The position numbers and the translations under genes are program-made. A stretch of 64,000 nucleotides of DNA from an uncultured Clostridia bacterium (GTDB lineage: Bacteria; Bacillota; Clostridia; Christensenellales; Aristaeellaceae): NCBI GenBank assembly GCA_947166385.1, contig CAMVEB010000004.1:124001-188000 (forward strand), read 5' to 3'. The number at the start of each line of letters is the position of its first letter. Within the stretch, counting starts at the first letter, position 1. The notes beneath the pieces are model-generated. The model saw nothing but the letters and a program-made list of their open reading frames with translations. It searched no databases and had not been told where the DNA came from. Below, one piece after another: positions 42,876 to 52,785 of this stretch.

Positions 42876-44588
42876 TTATTCTTTCGCCCTGGAAGGATCG
42901 TAGATCCGTTCCGCTTTCGGTTTGTACTCATCCTGGAACAGTTCTTTCTTCTCCGTCACAACCCCGTCCGTATAGGTGATCCGGTAGCTCTTGACCACAT
43001 ACCCGTCCCGGGCATTGGCCGCGCTTTCCTTGTCGCTCACGTACACCGGTTCCATCAGCACCGGCGGGATCGTCTCGATGATTTCCGATGTCAGCTCGTA
43101 TTTGACGTTCCCCAGGTCCTGCCCGTACATGTTCACCTTGCAGATCAGCCTTTTCTTGTTCGAAGGGTCTGCAAGCACCTGCGCGGTAATATAGATGTTC
43201 TGTTCCGTCGTGTTCTTGAAGCTCAGGTCGATCTTCTTTCCGCCCTTGTACCAGTACACGGTGGCATCCTTCCCGTATTCCGTGTAGGATACGGAGTCGG
43301 AATGCGGCCGCCGTCTCAGGATCTGCAGCCCGGCGCGCACCGCCGCCTGGTATACGGTCGTGCTGGCTTGGCACACGCCCCCGCCGACGCCTTCCACATG
43401 CTCGTCGTAGGCGTATTCAATCGCCGTGTAGAATCCGTTGCTCAGCGTTCTCTCCCCGACGACGTCATTGAAGCTGAAGGTCTTTCCGGGCTTCAGGATA
43501 TATCCGTTGATCGGCTGGAAAGCCCGCCGGATATTGTTGTTCCGGTTGTCGGTGGAATGCTTGTCGATCGGTGTGGTGGCTGAGGAGCGCAGCGCGTAGT
43601 TCTTCTCCAGCTCCCGCTGGGTAACCTGGGGCGCGATTTCTTCCGGAATCAGTTCCACCGTTCCGCTCTGCATCGTGCTCACCATCTGATACAGCTGTTG
43701 GATCACCGGTTCAATCTCCAGCGACAGTCCGGTTTCTTCCGCGTTGAATACAAAGGGATACGGCAGGTCGGGGTTGAATTCCTTCAGAGAGGCATCCTTC
43801 ACGGGCCTGTCGATTTTCGCCTTGATGTTCGTCAGCAGCCGGTCAATCTCCCCGGTGTTTCCGCTTGGTTTGGCGGTATACACCATGTAGGGTTCTTTTT
43901 CCAGCCGTTCCATTTCCGCGTATCTCTCTTCCGCGGTGCCGCTGTGGCCGTGGGTCCAGGCTTCGTTCATCAGCTCGATCAGCTGGTTCTGGTCCACGGC
44001 CATGTTCAGGGTGTCCGTGTTGATGTCCGCTACCACGTTTCCCTGGTACACCAGCTGAACCTTCCACGCGTCATGCCGCTGGTTGATCTGGCTCTGCACG
44101 GAATTCATCGCCTGATCCGGGGTCATCCCGCCCAGGTGGATGCCGTCGACATACACCCCCGGGCAGTACAGCTGGTTATATGGGCTGATTTTGTCGCTGA
44201 TGCGTCTCTTCTCCGCGATATTCTGGGAAGTCCGTACGCCCGCGATAATCGCTCCGGCGATGACCGCGACGGCGGCCACGACGGCGACTGCCTTCCATAC
44301 GCCTTTTTTTCCGCCGTATTTCCTGGGCGGGGTTTCCGGCGCGGGCTGATAGTATCCCCGGCCGTTCTCCGTCCGATAGTGGCTCCCCGTGGTTTGCTGC
44401 CGGGGATCGGCATACGGAATACTCCTGGCAGTCGGCTGCGGGGGAATATATCCCCGGAACGTTCCGTGGGCAGAGGTGTCCCGCATCGCCTGCGCCGCGT
44501 TTTCCACCCGCTCCGGAGCGGATTCTTTACGACTGGAACGTCTTCCTGTCTGTTGCTCTCTCGTTCCAATCTCCGCCTTTCTTCTCAT
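42876..44588 (-). CDS. VanW-family membrane-anchored wall protein
   Basis: A 570-residue protein. It has a basic, Arg/Gln-rich cytoplasmic N-terminus (about 1-95), one membrane segment (about 97-118) and an extracytoplasmic part with a YoaR-like peptidoglycan-binding region (about 130-320). The VanW domain (about 350-500) includes GKTFSFNDVVGERT and GVGGGVCQASTTVYQAA. VanW domains occur with vancomycin-resistance loci but are mostly housekeeping proteins of unknown activity; no other van gene is present. It follows ftsH by 13 bases. Confidence 0.88.
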   Translation of the reverse strand: MRRKAEIGTREQQTGRRSSRKESAPERVENAAQAMRDTSAHGTFRGYIPPQPTARSIPYADPRQQTTGSHYRTENGRGYYQPAPETPPRKYGGKKGVWKAVAVVAAVAVIAGAIIAGVRTSQNIAEKRRISDKISPYNQLYCPGVYVDGIHLGGMTPDQAMNSVQSQINQRHDAWKVQLVYQGNVVADINTDTLNMAVDQNQLIELMNEAWTHGHSGTAEERYAEMERLEKEPYMVYTAKPSGNTGEIDRLLTNIKAKIDRPVKDASLKEFNPDLPYPFVFNAEETGLSLEIEPVIQQLYQMVSTMQSGTVELIPEEIAPQVTQRELEKNYALRSSATTPIDKHSTDNRNNNIRRAFQPINGYILKPGKTFSFNDVVGERTLSNGFYTAIEYAYDEHVEGVGGGVCQASTTVYQAAVRAGLQILRRRPHSDSVSYTEYGKDATVYWYKGGKKIDLSFKNTTEQNIYITAQVLADPSNKKRLICKVNMYGQDLGNVKYELTSEIIETIPPVLMEPVYVSDKESAANARDGYVVKSYRITYTDGVVTEKKELFQDEYKPKAERIYDPSRAKE

Positions 44589-44601
44589 GGTTTCCTGTCT
44601 G

Positions 44602-46662
44602 TCAGTTCAGCAGGTTTTGATCGTCGTTCTCCTGTCCTGCTTCTTCCCGGGCTTTCCGGGCTTCTTCCTCGGCCTTGGCTTCTCTCCGGGCCTTCTCTTC
44701 TTCCTCCAGCACGTCCTTCGCTTCTTCCAGCACCTGCGAAGTCGTCCGGGGCTTGTCAGCCCCGAGTCCTTCCTGAACGCTGCCGGTTTCCATCACGGCG
44801 AGGAACTCGGCGCGGTTCAGTGTCTCATACTTCAGCAGCGCGTCCACCAGCGCGTTCAGTTCCTTGATCTTGTCCGTCAGGATCTGCTTGGCGGTTTCGT
44901 AGCATTTGCTCAGGATGGAGGCGACTTCCCGGTCGATCTTCGCGGCGATCTCTTCGCTGTATTCCCGGCTCTGGCCGAATTCCATGCCGACAAACACTTC
45001 CTGGTCGCTTCCCAGGTAGATCGTGCCGATGTTGTCGCTCATGCCGAACTGCGTCACCATCTTCCGGCACAGTTCCGTGGCGCGCTTCAGGTCGCTGGAG
45101 GATCCGGTATAGATTTCTCCCAGCGCAACTTCTTCCGCCGCGTGACCGCCCAGCATCATGGTAATCTGGTCCAGCAGCTGGCTGCGGCTCATGTTGTCGT
45201 GCTCCTCGGCCGGCAGCGCCAGCGTATGGCCGGCAGCCTGCCCTCTCGGAACCACGGTGATCAGGTGCACTTCGTCGCAGCCCTTCAGCAGGTGGCCGAC
45301 GATGGCGTGTCCGCCTTCATGGAAGGCAACCATCCGCCTGTCCTGCTCGTTTACTTTATGGCTCTTCTTTTCCGGGCCCATCTGAACCCGGGCGATCGCG
45401 TCGATCAGCAGCTGCTGGTCAATCTTCTTCTTCCGGGCCCGGGCAGCCAGGATGGCGGCTTCGTTCATCACGTTTTCCAGGTCCGCGCCGGTGGCAAAGG
45501 GCATCCGTTTCGCGATGTTCTCCAGGTCCACGTCGTCTTCCAGCGTCTTGCCGCGGCTGTGCACCTTCAGGATCGCGACCCGGCCGTTCTGGTCCGGATA
45601 GTTGACCGTCACCTGTCGGTCAAAGCGGCCCGGACGCATCAGCGCGGGATCCAGGATATCGCGCCGGTTGGTCGCTGCCATGACGATAATCCCCTCGTTC
45701 ACGGCAAATCCGTCCATTTCAACCAGCAGCTGGTTCAGCGTCTGTTCCCGCTCATCATGGCCGCCGCCCAGGCCGGCGCCGCGGTGGCGTCCCACCGCGT
45801 CAATCTCGTCGATGAACACGATCGCCGGGGCAACTTTCTTTGCCTGTTCAAACAGATCCCGCACGCGGCTCGCGCCGACGCCGACAAACATCTCCACAAA
45901 GTCGCTGCCGCTGATGGAGAAGAACGGAACCCCGGCTTCCCCGGCCACGGCTTTGGCCAGCAGCGTTTTGCCGGTTCCGGGAGGTCCGACCAGCAGCACG
46001 CCCTTCGGGATCCGCGCGCCGACTTCGGTGTAGTTCTTCGGATTCTTCAGGAAATCGACCATTTCCTGCAGTTCTTCCTTTTCCTCGTCCGCGCCGGCCA
46101 CGTCGGCAAATGTCACCTTGTTTTTGGAGGGATCCTGCATTCTCGCCCGGCTGCGGCCGAAGGACATGACCCGTCCGTTGCCGCCGCCCTGCGCGCGCAT
46201 CATCAGGAACCACACAAGCGCCATGACGCCCAGCATGATCAGGTACGGAATGAATTCATACCACCACGGAACCACGACCGGCGCCCGGTACTGGATATCG
46301 AAGCTCAGGTCGTTGACGGTCACGTCGCTCAGCGAAACGCCTTTTTTGTTTGCTTCCATCTGGCGCACGGTCTCGATAAAGTCGTCGCCGATGGTGGTTT
46401 CAAAGTCGTAGCTCCGCTCCGGGAAATCCGCCTCGGCAACCCGTGTCGCTCCGTTTTTCCCGCCGTATACGCCCACGAGGGAATTGCCGCGGATCGCCAC
46501 CCGGCCGACCTGTCCTTTGTCAATGGCCTCCAGCAGCTGCGGATATTCAATTCTCTTGCTGACGGTCTGGCGCAGTCCGCCGTTCAGCAGAATGGCGATC
46601 AGCAGCAGCGTACCGATCAGGATAAAATATCCGATAATACCCTTTGACGGTTTACTTTTCAA
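44602..46662 (-). CDS. ftsH: ATP-dependent zinc metalloprotease FtsH
   Basis: A 686-residue membrane protease. Two membrane segments (about 8-28 and 132-150) flank a small extracytoplasmic domain. The AAA domain has Walker [14 protein letters not shown], Walker [10 protein letters not shown] and the second region of homology [20 protein letters not shown]. The zinc protease site is HEGGH. It degrades membrane and regulatory proteins. The C-terminal 60 residues are Glu/Ala/Lys-rich coil. ftsH follows hpt and tilS, the conserved order. Confidence 0.97.
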   Translation of the reverse strand: MKSKPSKGIIGYFILIGTLLLIAILLNGGLRQTVSKRIEYPQLLEAIDKGQVGRVAIRGNSLVGVYGGKNGATRVAEADFPERSYDFETTIGDDFIETVRQMEANKKGVSLSDVTVNDLSFDIQYRAPVVVPWWYEFIPYLIMLGVMALVWFLMMRAQGGGNGRVMSFGRSRARMQDPSKNKVTFADVAGADEEKEELQEMVDFLKNPKNYTEVGARIPKGVLLVGPPGTGKTLLAKAVAGEAGVPFFSISGSDFVEMFVGVGASRVRDLFEQAKKVAPAIVFIDEIDAVGRHRGAGLGGGHDEREQTLNQLLVEMDGFAVNEGIIVMAATNRRDILDPALMRPGRFDRQVTVNYPDQNGRVAILKVHSRGKTLEDDVDLENIAKRMPFATGADLENVMNEAAILAARARKKKIDQQLLIDAIARVQMGPEKKSHKVNEQDRRMVAFHEGGHAIVGHLLKGCDEVHLITVVPRGQAAGHTLALPAEEHDNMSRSQLLDQITMMLGGHAAEEVALGEIYTGSSSDLKRATELCRKMVTQFGMSDNIGTIYLGSDQEVFVGMEFGQSREYSEEIAAKIDREVASILSKCYETAKQILTDKIKELNALVDALLKYETLNRAEFLAVMETGSVQEGLGADKPRTTSQVLEEAKDVLEEEEKARREAKAEEEARKAREEAGQENDDQNLLN

Positions 46663-46701
46663 ATTGCTTTCCTCCTTGTGCCGGCATTCGGTTGCTGTCC
46701 G

Positions 46702-47265
46702 TCAGTTGTCGGCGTAAATTCTGGGACTCAGTACTCCGATATCAGGCAGGTTCCGGTAGACCTGGTCGTAATCCAGCCCGTAGCCTACCACAAATGCGTC
46801 CGGAATGTCAAAGCAGACATAGTCCACATGCAGGTCCTGAATCTTCCGCCTGGCCGGTTTGTCCAGCAGCGTGGCGATTTTCAGGCTCTTCGCCCCCCGC
46901 TGCTCCAGGATCTTCTTCAGGTAGCTCAGCGTAATCCCGGTGTCCACGATGTCTTCCACCACGATCACGTCTTTTCCGACAATGTCGTGATCCAGGTCCT
47001 TCAGGATCCGGACGACGCCGCTCGTTTTTGTTGCGCTGCCGTAGCTGGAGATCGCCATGAAGTCCAGGGTCACCGGCAGGTCGATCTCCCGGATCAGGTC
47101 TGTGAAGAAGACCGACGCTCCTTTCAGGATGCAGACGAGCACCGGTTTTTTCCCCCGGAAATCGTTCGTAATCTGTGCCCCGAGTTCCCGTACCTTCGCG
47201 GCAATCTCGTCCCGGGTAATCAGCACCCGGTCCAGGTCTTTGTACAGTTCACAGTCTTTCTCCAT
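46702..47265 (-). CDS. hpt: Hypoxanthine phosphoribosyltransferase
   Basis: A 187-residue purine salvage enzyme with LVCILKGASVFFTDL, the PRPP-binding VVEDIVDTGITL and KPARRKIQ. It makes IMP or GMP from the free base and PRPP. The ATG at 47265 lies inside the last 17 bases of tilS with a GAGGAAG site; the longer open frame upstream is not used. Confidence 0.94.
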   Translation of the reverse strand: MEKDCELYKDLDRVLITRDEIAAKVRELGAQITNDFRGKKPVLVCILKGASVFFTDLIREIDLPVTLDFMAISSYGSATKTSGVVRILKDLDHDIVGKDVIVVEDIVDTGITLSYLKKILEQRGAKSLKIATLLDKPARRKIQDLHVDYVCFDIPDAFVVGYGLDYDQVYRNLPDIGVLSPRIYADN

Positions 47266-48622
47266 TGTTTTCTTCCTCGCTTTCCCCGCAGGCCCATGGC
47301 AGCTCGCCGCGCCATTGCAGCCGTATGTTCCTGTTCCCCGCGTTCCATGCCGGCACAGCGCCGGCGCCGACGCCGGCAACCAGCAGCACTTCGTTTCCCC
47401 GGCAAAGCAGCGGAATCTCGTCCCGCCAGATTTCTTCAATCTTCCGGTCTGTCAGGTAATCCTGCAGTTTCCGGCTGCCGTCCATCCCGAAGGGACGGAT
47501 CCGGTCTCCCGGCCTCCGGGTGCGGAGGACGCATCCTTCGGTGAATTCCTCCGGAACCTCCTGGATCCTTTTCCCGTCTCCCGGGTTTCCTTCCGAGGGT
47601 CCGGTCGTCATCGCGTACTGCCCGAACCGGATTTCCCCGCTCTGGTAGGCCGTCTCTTCCGGTGTTTCCCGCCGGATGCCGGTCAGGTGGATATATCCCC
47701 GGCTTCTTTCGGCGTATGTTTCTCCGGGCAGGTTCACTTTTCCCCGTTCTTTCCGGATCAGGGCGGCTAGCGCCTCGGTCTGCGCCGCGCTCAGCCCGCG
47801 CTCCTCCCGTTTCGGCCCGTTCTCTTTCCACCAGGCCCGCAGCACCCGTTTCTGCATCGGTTCCGGCAGTTGTGCCAGGGCCCCGGTCCTGATCCGGTTT
47901 GCCGTGCTGTGGATCCCGAGGAATGTTTCCGCTTCTTCCTGCAGCATCCTGTTCTCTTCCGACAGGATGGCCGCGGTCCTTGCGATCCTTTCCGCCGCGC
48001 CGGGGGCCATTTCCGCCATCAGCGGAATCAGCCGCATCCGGACTTCATTGCGCAGATAATACGGACTTTGGTTTGTTTTGTCTTCCCGCCAGCCGTATCC
48101 GTCCTGCCGGAGCGCTTCCCGGATTTCCGTCCGTCCCGTACCCAACAGAGGCCGCCGGATGGTGTATCCGTTCCGCTGATCGTTTTCGCTCATGCAGTCC
48201 AGGCCTTCCAGCCCGCTTCCCCGCATCAGCCGCATCAGGAAGGTCTCCGCCAGATCGTCCCGGTTGTGGGCCAGCACCAGCGTCCGGACGCCGGTCTCCT
48301 CCATCCGGTCCTCAAAAGCCCGGAAACGGGCTTCGCGGCAGGCGTTTTCGTCCTTCCGTCCGTCCAGCCGTACCCGGACCGTGTGGAAGGGAATCCGCAG
48401 CTCCCGGCAGACTTCCCGGCAGAACGCTTCGTCCCGGTCCGCGTCTTCCCCGCGGATCCCGTGGTTCACGTGGATCGCCTCCGGCCGGGTTTCTCCGTCT
48501 TCCCGGGCCATCGCGGCCAGTCGGATCAGCGCGGTGCTGTCCGCCCCGCCGGAAAACCCGATCAGGCATCGGCCTTCCGGCAGTTTCCCGGCTTTCTGCC
48601 GCAGTGCTTCCAGCCCGGTCAT
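47249..48622 (-). CDS. tilS: tRNA(Ile)-lysidine synthetase
   Basis: A 457-residue enzyme that converts the wobble C34 of the AUA-reading tRNA-Ile to lysidine. The N-terminal PP-loop ATPase shows LIGFSGGADSTALIRLA, and HVNHGIRGEDADRDEAFCR and LAHNRDDLAETFLMRL follow. The C-terminal substrate-binding domains (about 240-455) include the TilS C-terminal block RPGDRIRPFGMDGSRKLQDYL. Its start shares one base with the upstream stop codon (TAATG). Confidence 0.95.
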   Translation of the reverse strand: MTGLEALRQKAGKLPEGRCLIGFSGGADSTALIRLAAMAREDGETRPEAIHVNHGIRGEDADRDEAFCREVCRELRIPFHTVRVRLDGRKDENACREARFRAFEDRMEETGVRTLVLAHNRDDLAETFLMRLMRGSGLEGLDCMSENDQRNGYTIRRPLLGTGRTEIREALRQDGYGWREDKTNQSPYYLRNEVRMRLIPLMAEMAPGAAERIARTAAILSEENRMLQEEAETFLGIHSTANRIRTGALAQLPEPMQKRVLRAWWKENGPKREERGLSAAQTEALAALIRKERGKVNLPGETYAERSRGYIHLTGIRRETPEETAYQSGEIRFGQYAMTTGPSEGNPGDGKRIQEVPEEFTEGCVLRTRRPGDRIRPFGMDGSRKLQDYLTDRKIEEIWRDEIPLLCRGNEVLLVAGVGAGAVPAWNAGNRNIRLQWRGELPWACGESEEENNGERL

Positions 48623-50274
48623 TACTGCTCCCGCAGCGGTGCGCCGCAGACGTTGCAGGGTTTCAGGTTGCTGTACGGAGCCACGTTGATCTCCGCGTAG
48701 GTGAATTGCCCCTGCAGCGGGGTGTACTTCTCGTTGATGATCTTGCAGTAGGGATCCAGGTGGTAGTACTCCCCGTTCTTCGGGTTATAGTACAGCAGCG
48801 TGCTGGGATAAACAGCCGGGGTGGGCGTCGGCGTCGGCGCCTCGGTCACGTTGGGGTCCGGCGTCTCGACTTCTTCATACGTCTGCAGGCTCTGCGGATC
48901 GATGAACCACTCGTTGTTTTCCTTCACCATCAGGATCGTCAGGCGGTAGATTTCCGCGGGTTTCCCGTTGTTCCGGTCGATCTTCGATACCACGGTCACC
49001 CTTCGGCTGGTGTCCGCGTCTGTCCCGGAGACGCTTTCGATCGTGCAGTCTTTCGGGGTCCGGTTGGCCAGCAGGCCGAACAGGCTGTACCGCGGGTTTT
49101 CCATTTTGCTCTGCCAGCTGGGAGAGCACAGTGTCAGCATCTCATCCTGCCGGTTTCCGCTCCAGTAGGTGAAGAAGGTCACCAGCCTCTCCCGGATCGA
49201 GGTGTCCGCGGCGCTCGGGGTTTCCTGGGCGGCCGGCGGCACGTTTGTCACCAGCGCGATCTCCCCCGCGGGCTGCCCGCCCGTGCTGTCGCTCCCCTGG
49301 TCGGGTTCCGCGGTCACGGCCGCGCCGGCCTGTCGGGTCGGATCGCCCGTGGAATTGCTGTCCGGTTTTTTGAGGATGAAACTCACCGCCGTCAGCAGGC
49401 ACAGCGCCAGCGCGATAATCGTGAAGGTCAGCCGTTTGTTGTTGGCCACCAGCGGTTTGACCCACAGCAGGCCGGTCGCCGCCGCGGCCAGGAGCAGGAA
49501 CGCGCCTTTCAGGATCGGGTTTTTCAGGATCAGCACCGCCGCGACAAATAAGGCGATCAGCGCCGCCCCGATCAGGATCAGATGCACGTCGTTGAACCGG
49601 AAGGGCTGCTTGCGGACGGGAACCCGCTGCGGCACATATCCGCCGCCGTTCAGCGGAACCTGCTGCTGCGGCTGCTGCGGCTGCTGGTATCCCGTTTGGT
49701 ATCCTGTCTGGTATCCGGTCTGATATCCGGTCTGGTATCCGGTCTGGTATCCTGTTTGCTGCGGGGGTTGCTGAGCCTGTCCCTGGGGTGGGGTGTACCT
49801 GCCCATCTGGTTGTATGCGTTGTACCCCTGCTGGTATCCGGTGGGTGCCTGGTATCCCTGGCTGGAATACCCGGGGCTGTAGGGAGTCTGGGGAATAAAG
49901 CTGCCTCCGCTTGGATTCTGTCCCGGCGGATTGGCGTATCCGCTCACCGGCGCGTTCGGGTCCGGATATCCGGCAACCGGCTGCGCCTGAAACTGGTATC
50001 CGCCGTAGCCTGATGTCGTATTGGGTCTGGAAGCGTATCCGTTCTCATTCTGTCCGACAATGACCTGCGGGGTGGTATATCCTCGGCTCTGCGGAGTCTG
50101 GTATCCCGTCTGGTAGCCGTTCTGGGGAGCGAACTGCGGATTGTATCCCGGATATCCGCCTGTATTCTGCTGCCTTCCCGGCATCCCCTGCGGCCCGGTT
50201 TCTCCGCCCGGCCAGCCCTGGTTCGGCTGTCCGTACCCGTTATTGCTCTGGTTAAAATAACCGTTTTGATTCAT
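48622..50274 (-). CDS. Membrane protein with Gly/Tyr/Gln-rich repetitive N-terminus and Cys-rich C-terminus, unknown
   Basis: A 550-residue protein. Residues about 1-210 are rich in Gly, Tyr, Gln, Asn and Pro, including tandem GYQT units. Three membrane segments follow (about 232-305), then a Ser/Thr/Gly-rich linker, a domain of about 100 residues with ESVSGTDADTSRRVTVVSK, and a Pro/Thr linker. The C-terminus reads YYHLDPYC...LKPCNVCGAP, a small Cys motif like those at the end of secreted nucleases. No overall family is recognised. It is the first gene of the tilS-hpt-ftsH operon and has its own promoter. Confidence 0.75.
   Translation of the reverse strand: MNQNGYFNQSNNGYGQPNQGWPGGETGPQGMPGRQQNTGGYPGYNPQFAPQNGYQTGYQTPQSRGYTTPQVIVGQNENGYASRPNTTSGYGGYQFQAQPVAGYPDPNAPVSGYANPPGQNPSGGSFIPQTPYSPGYSSQGYQAPTGYQQGYNAYNQMGRYTPPQGQAQQPPQQTGYQTGYQTGYQTGYQTGYQTGYQQPQQPQQQVPLNGGGYVPQRVPVRKQPFRFNDVHLILIGAALIALFVAAVLILKNPILKGAFLLLAAAATGLLWVKPLVANNKRLTFTIIALALCLLTAVSFILKKPDSNSTGDPTRQAGAAVTAEPDQGSDSTGGQPAGEIALVTNVPPAAQETPSAADTSIRERLVTFFTYWSGNRQDEMLTLCSPSWQSKMENPRYSLFGLLANRTPKDCTIESVSGTDADTSRRVTVVSKIDRNNGKPAEIYRLTILMVKENNEWFIDPQSLQTYEEVETPDPNVTEAPTPTPTPAVYPSTLLYYNPKNGEYYHLDPYCKIINEKYTPLQGQFTYAEINVAPYSNLKPCNVCGAPLREQ
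49688..49759. repeat. Six tandem 12-base units encoding GYQT repeats
   Basis: Six copies of a 12-base unit, consensus TATCCGGTCTGG with a few substitutions, lie in the N-terminal coding region of the gene at 48622-50274. The unit keeps the reading frame, so copy-number change would lengthen or shorten the GYQT array without a frameshift. Confidence 0.9.
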
Positions 50275-50347
50275 TCATGATCCCTTTCCGCGTAATCCGC
50301 GTAATCCCTTGCCGCCATGCGATATATGCACAGCAGTACAATCATAA

Positions 50348-50376
50348 ATTTTATCATTCTTGCCCTGGATTGTAAA
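50348..50376 (-). promoter_or_regulatory. Promoter for the minus-strand operon 50274-42321
   Basis: On the minus strand TTTACA (50376-50371), a 17-base spacer and TAAAAT (50353-50348), about 75 bases upstream of the first start codon. Confidence 0.7.
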
Positions 50377-50391
50377 CCTTTTTTTCCTTCG

Positions 50392-50421
50392 TTGACATGC
50401 TTCTTTGTCCTGTGGTAAAAT
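50392..50421 (+). promoter_or_regulatory. Promoter for the plus-strand unit starting at 50456
   Basis: TTGACA at 50392-50397, an 18-base spacer and TAAAAT at 50416-50421, about 35 bases before the GTG start. It is back-to-back with the minus-strand promoter at 50348-50376. Confidence 0.72.
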
Positions 50422-50455
50422 TTGAGCAATAAATAGGAATGGGAGGGATTATCCG

Positions 50456-51874
50456 GTGTCTTCCCGGACTCGTTCGATGCATCAGACGAAGTCGGATCTT
50501 CTCATCGGATTAATGGCCGTCTCTCTTTATTTTCTGTTGGGCATGTCTTTTTTTTGGTGTCTTTCCATCAATAACTTTTTCCTCCGCGTGGTGAACCGTA
50601 CCCTGGCGACCACGCTGCTGACCTATTTTGCCATGTCCTGTGCCATGCACGCCGTCTACGGCGGCTTCGATGTCGGCCGCAAGAAGTCAAAGCCCGTCAT
50701 CTCCGCCATGATTGCCGGCACGGTCATTACCGACGCCGTCACCTATCTCCAGCTGGAGATCATGAACGTCAATGAGCATAACAACGCCACGCTGAAGCTC
50801 TGGGGTCCCGATCTGCTGCTCCTGCTTCTCTGTATTCTGATCCAGACGGTGATCATCATCCTCTTCGTCCGCTTCGGCAATCAGCTGTATTTCCATTTTC
50901 ATCCCCCCCGCAGCTGCCTGATTATTCTCGGTTCCCCCTCCCAGGAGGAGGATATCCGCGCGAAGATCAGCCGCTACCGCCTCCAGTGGCGCGTGGATGA
51001 CGCCGTTCTTTATAATGTGCCGGATCTGATGCAGCGGATCGACCGGGCGGATGTGGTCTTCATCGGCCAGGTCCCCGAGGATGTGAAGTTTCCTCTCCTG
51101 AAGATGTGCTATGATGACCGGAAGGACGTGATGTCCAAGGCCCAGCTGCAGGATATCATGCTCTGCAACGCCCGTCCCACCGTCGTGGATGACGCGGCCT
51201 TCCTCGCCATGGAGTATAACAAGACGACGATTTTCCAGCGGGCGATCAAGCGCGTCAGCGATATCGTGATCTCTCTCCTGGCCATGGTTCTCTTCTCCCC
51301 GTTTATCCTGATCATTTCAATCATGATCCGGCTGGAGGACGGGGGGCCGGTCATTTTCCGCCAGGCCCGGCTGACGGCTGACGGCCGGACCTTCACCATC
51401 CGCAAGTTCCGCACCATGGTTCCGCAAAGCGGGACCGAGGAGGTGCAGACCTCCATCACCGTGGATGATCCGCGGATCACCCGGGTCGGCGCTTTCCTGC
51501 GCCGCTTCCGTCTCGATGAGATTCCCCAGTTTTTCAATATTCTGATCGGGGATATGTCCCTCGTCGGCCCCCGGCCCGAGATGATGGCGAACGTTGCCCG
51601 CTACAAGATGGAGCTTCCCGCCTTCATTTACCGGGAAAAGATGAAAGCCGGCCTCACGGGATACGCCCAGATTGAGGGCCGCTACAACACCTCAGCCGAG
51701 GATAAGCTGATGCTGGATATGATGTATATCGAGTCCTTTTCCATCTGGCTGGATGTCAAGCTTCTGCTGCGGACGTTTACCGTCCTGGCCCGCAAAGATT
51801 CTACCCAGGGCTTTACAACCGCCCCGGATAAGATAATGCCCATAAATATTGCGAAGGAGAATGGAAAAAAATGA
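50456..51874 (+). CDS. Polyprenyl-phosphate sugar-phosphate transferase (WcaJ/exopolysaccharide type)
   Basis: A 472-residue protein with about four N-terminal membrane segments (about 15-135) and a middle nucleotide-fold-like region. The C-terminal bacterial sugar transferase domain (about 265-455) has IKRVSDIVISLLAMVLFSPF, GPVIFRQARLT and KFRTMV, then FLRRFRLDEIPQFFNIL and SLVGPRPE. It loads the first sugar phosphate onto undecaprenyl phosphate for polysaccharide or glycan synthesis. The start is GTG at 50456 with GGGAGGG upstream. It overlaps the next gene by ATGA. Confidence 0.9.
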   Translation: MSSRTRSMHQTKSDLLIGLMAVSLYFLLGMSFFWCLSINNFFLRVVNRTLATTLLTYFAMSCAMHAVYGGFDVGRKKSKPVISAMIAGTVITDAVTYLQLEIMNVNEHNNATLKLWGPDLLLLLLCILIQTVIIILFVRFGNQLYFHFHPPRSCLIILGSPSQEEDIRAKISRYRLQWRVDDAVLYNVPDLMQRIDRADVVFIGQVPEDVKFPLLKMCYDDRKDVMSKAQLQDIMLCNARPTVVDDAAFLAMEYNKTTIFQRAIKRVSDIVISLLAMVLFSPFILIISIMIRLEDGGPVIFRQARLTADGRTFTIRKFRTMVPQSGTEEVQTSITVDDPRITRVGAFLRRFRLDEIPQFFNILIGDMSLVGPRPEMMANVARYKMELPAFIYREKMKAGLTGYAQIEGRYNTSAEDKLMLDMMYIESFSIWLDVKLLLRTFTVLARKDSTQGFTTAPDKIMPINIAKENGKK

Positions 51875-52776
51875 ACACAACGCTTCTGATCATGGCTGCA
51901 GGTCTCGGTTCCCGTTACGGTGGCAACAAACAGATTGACCGGATCGGCCCGAACGGGGAAATCCTGATGGAGTATTCCGTTTATGACGCGATGGAAGCCG
52001 GTTTCGATAAGGTGGTTTTCGTCATCCGCAGGAGCATGGATACGCTCTTCCGCGAGATGATCGGCGATAAGATTGCCAAAAAGGTGGAAGTGCACTACGC
52101 CTACCAGGAGTTTGATTCCCTGCCCGGCGGTTTCGTTCCCCCGGCGGACCGGACCAAGCCCTACGGCACCGTCCATGCCGTCATGTGCGCGAAGGATCTG
52201 ATCCACGAGCCCTTCGCCGTCATCAACGCCGATGACTATTACGGCAAGGATGCTTTCGTGGCCATGGCCGCCTCCCTGAAGCGTCTCCGCACCGCGGAGA
52301 ATATGGCGTCCATGGTCGCCTATTATCTGAAGAATACCGTCTCCAGGAACGGTCATGTCTCCCGCGGCATCTGCGCCACGGATGATAACGGTCATCTGGT
52401 CAAGGTGGTCGAGACTTACAGCATCCTGCCCTTCCCGGATGGCACCATCCGCGATATCCATGATAATCCCGAAGGCGTCATTCTCGATCCCAACGCCCTC
52501 GTCTCCATGAATATGTGGGGGTTCGCGCCCTCCTTCTTCGAGGTCGGCACGGCCTATCTGAAGGATTTCCTCGCGGATACTTCCGGGGATCCCCTGAAGA
52601 AGGAGTGCCTCCTGCCCTCCCTGGTCGATGTCCTGATGCACACCGCCGGCCTGAAGGTCGAAGTGCTCTCCACGGATGCCGTCTGGTTCGGCGTGACTTA
52701 TAAGGAAGACAAGGCCTATGTCACCGCCGAGCTGAAGAAGCTGCATGACAGCGGCAGCTATCCGCCCGCCCTGTAA
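51871..52776 (+). CDS. Sugar nucleotidyltransferase-like protein
   Basis: A 301-residue GT-A fold nucleotidyltransferase. Seen: the signature MAAGLGSRYGGNKQ near residue 8 and VINADDYYGKDAF with the metal-binding Asp near residue 112. Family members activate sugars by NTP transfer to sugar phosphates; the sugar is not determinable. Overlap with the sugar transferase gene suggests it supplies that pathway. The next gene starts nine bases later. Confidence 0.85.
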   Translation: MNTTLLIMAAGLGSRYGGNKQIDRIGPNGEILMEYSVYDAMEAGFDKVVFVIRRSMDTLFREMIGDKIAKKVEVHYAYQEFDSLPGGFVPPADRTKPYGTVHAVMCAKDLIHEPFAVINADDYYGKDAFVAMAASLKRLRTAENMASMVAYYLKNTVSRNGHVSRGICATDDNGHLVKVVETYSILPFPDGTIRDIHDNPEGVILDPNALVSMNMWGFAPSFFEVGTAYLKDFLADTSGDPLKKECLLPSLVDVLMHTAGLKVEVLSTDAVWFGVTYKEDKAYVTAELKKLHDSGSYPPAL

Positions 52777-52785
52777 GGCGCCCGG

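Noticed and set aside
42876-44588. Vancomycin-resistance locus
   Set aside because: Only a VanW-domain protein is present; no vanA/B-type ligase, vanH, vanX or vanRS genes are nearby.
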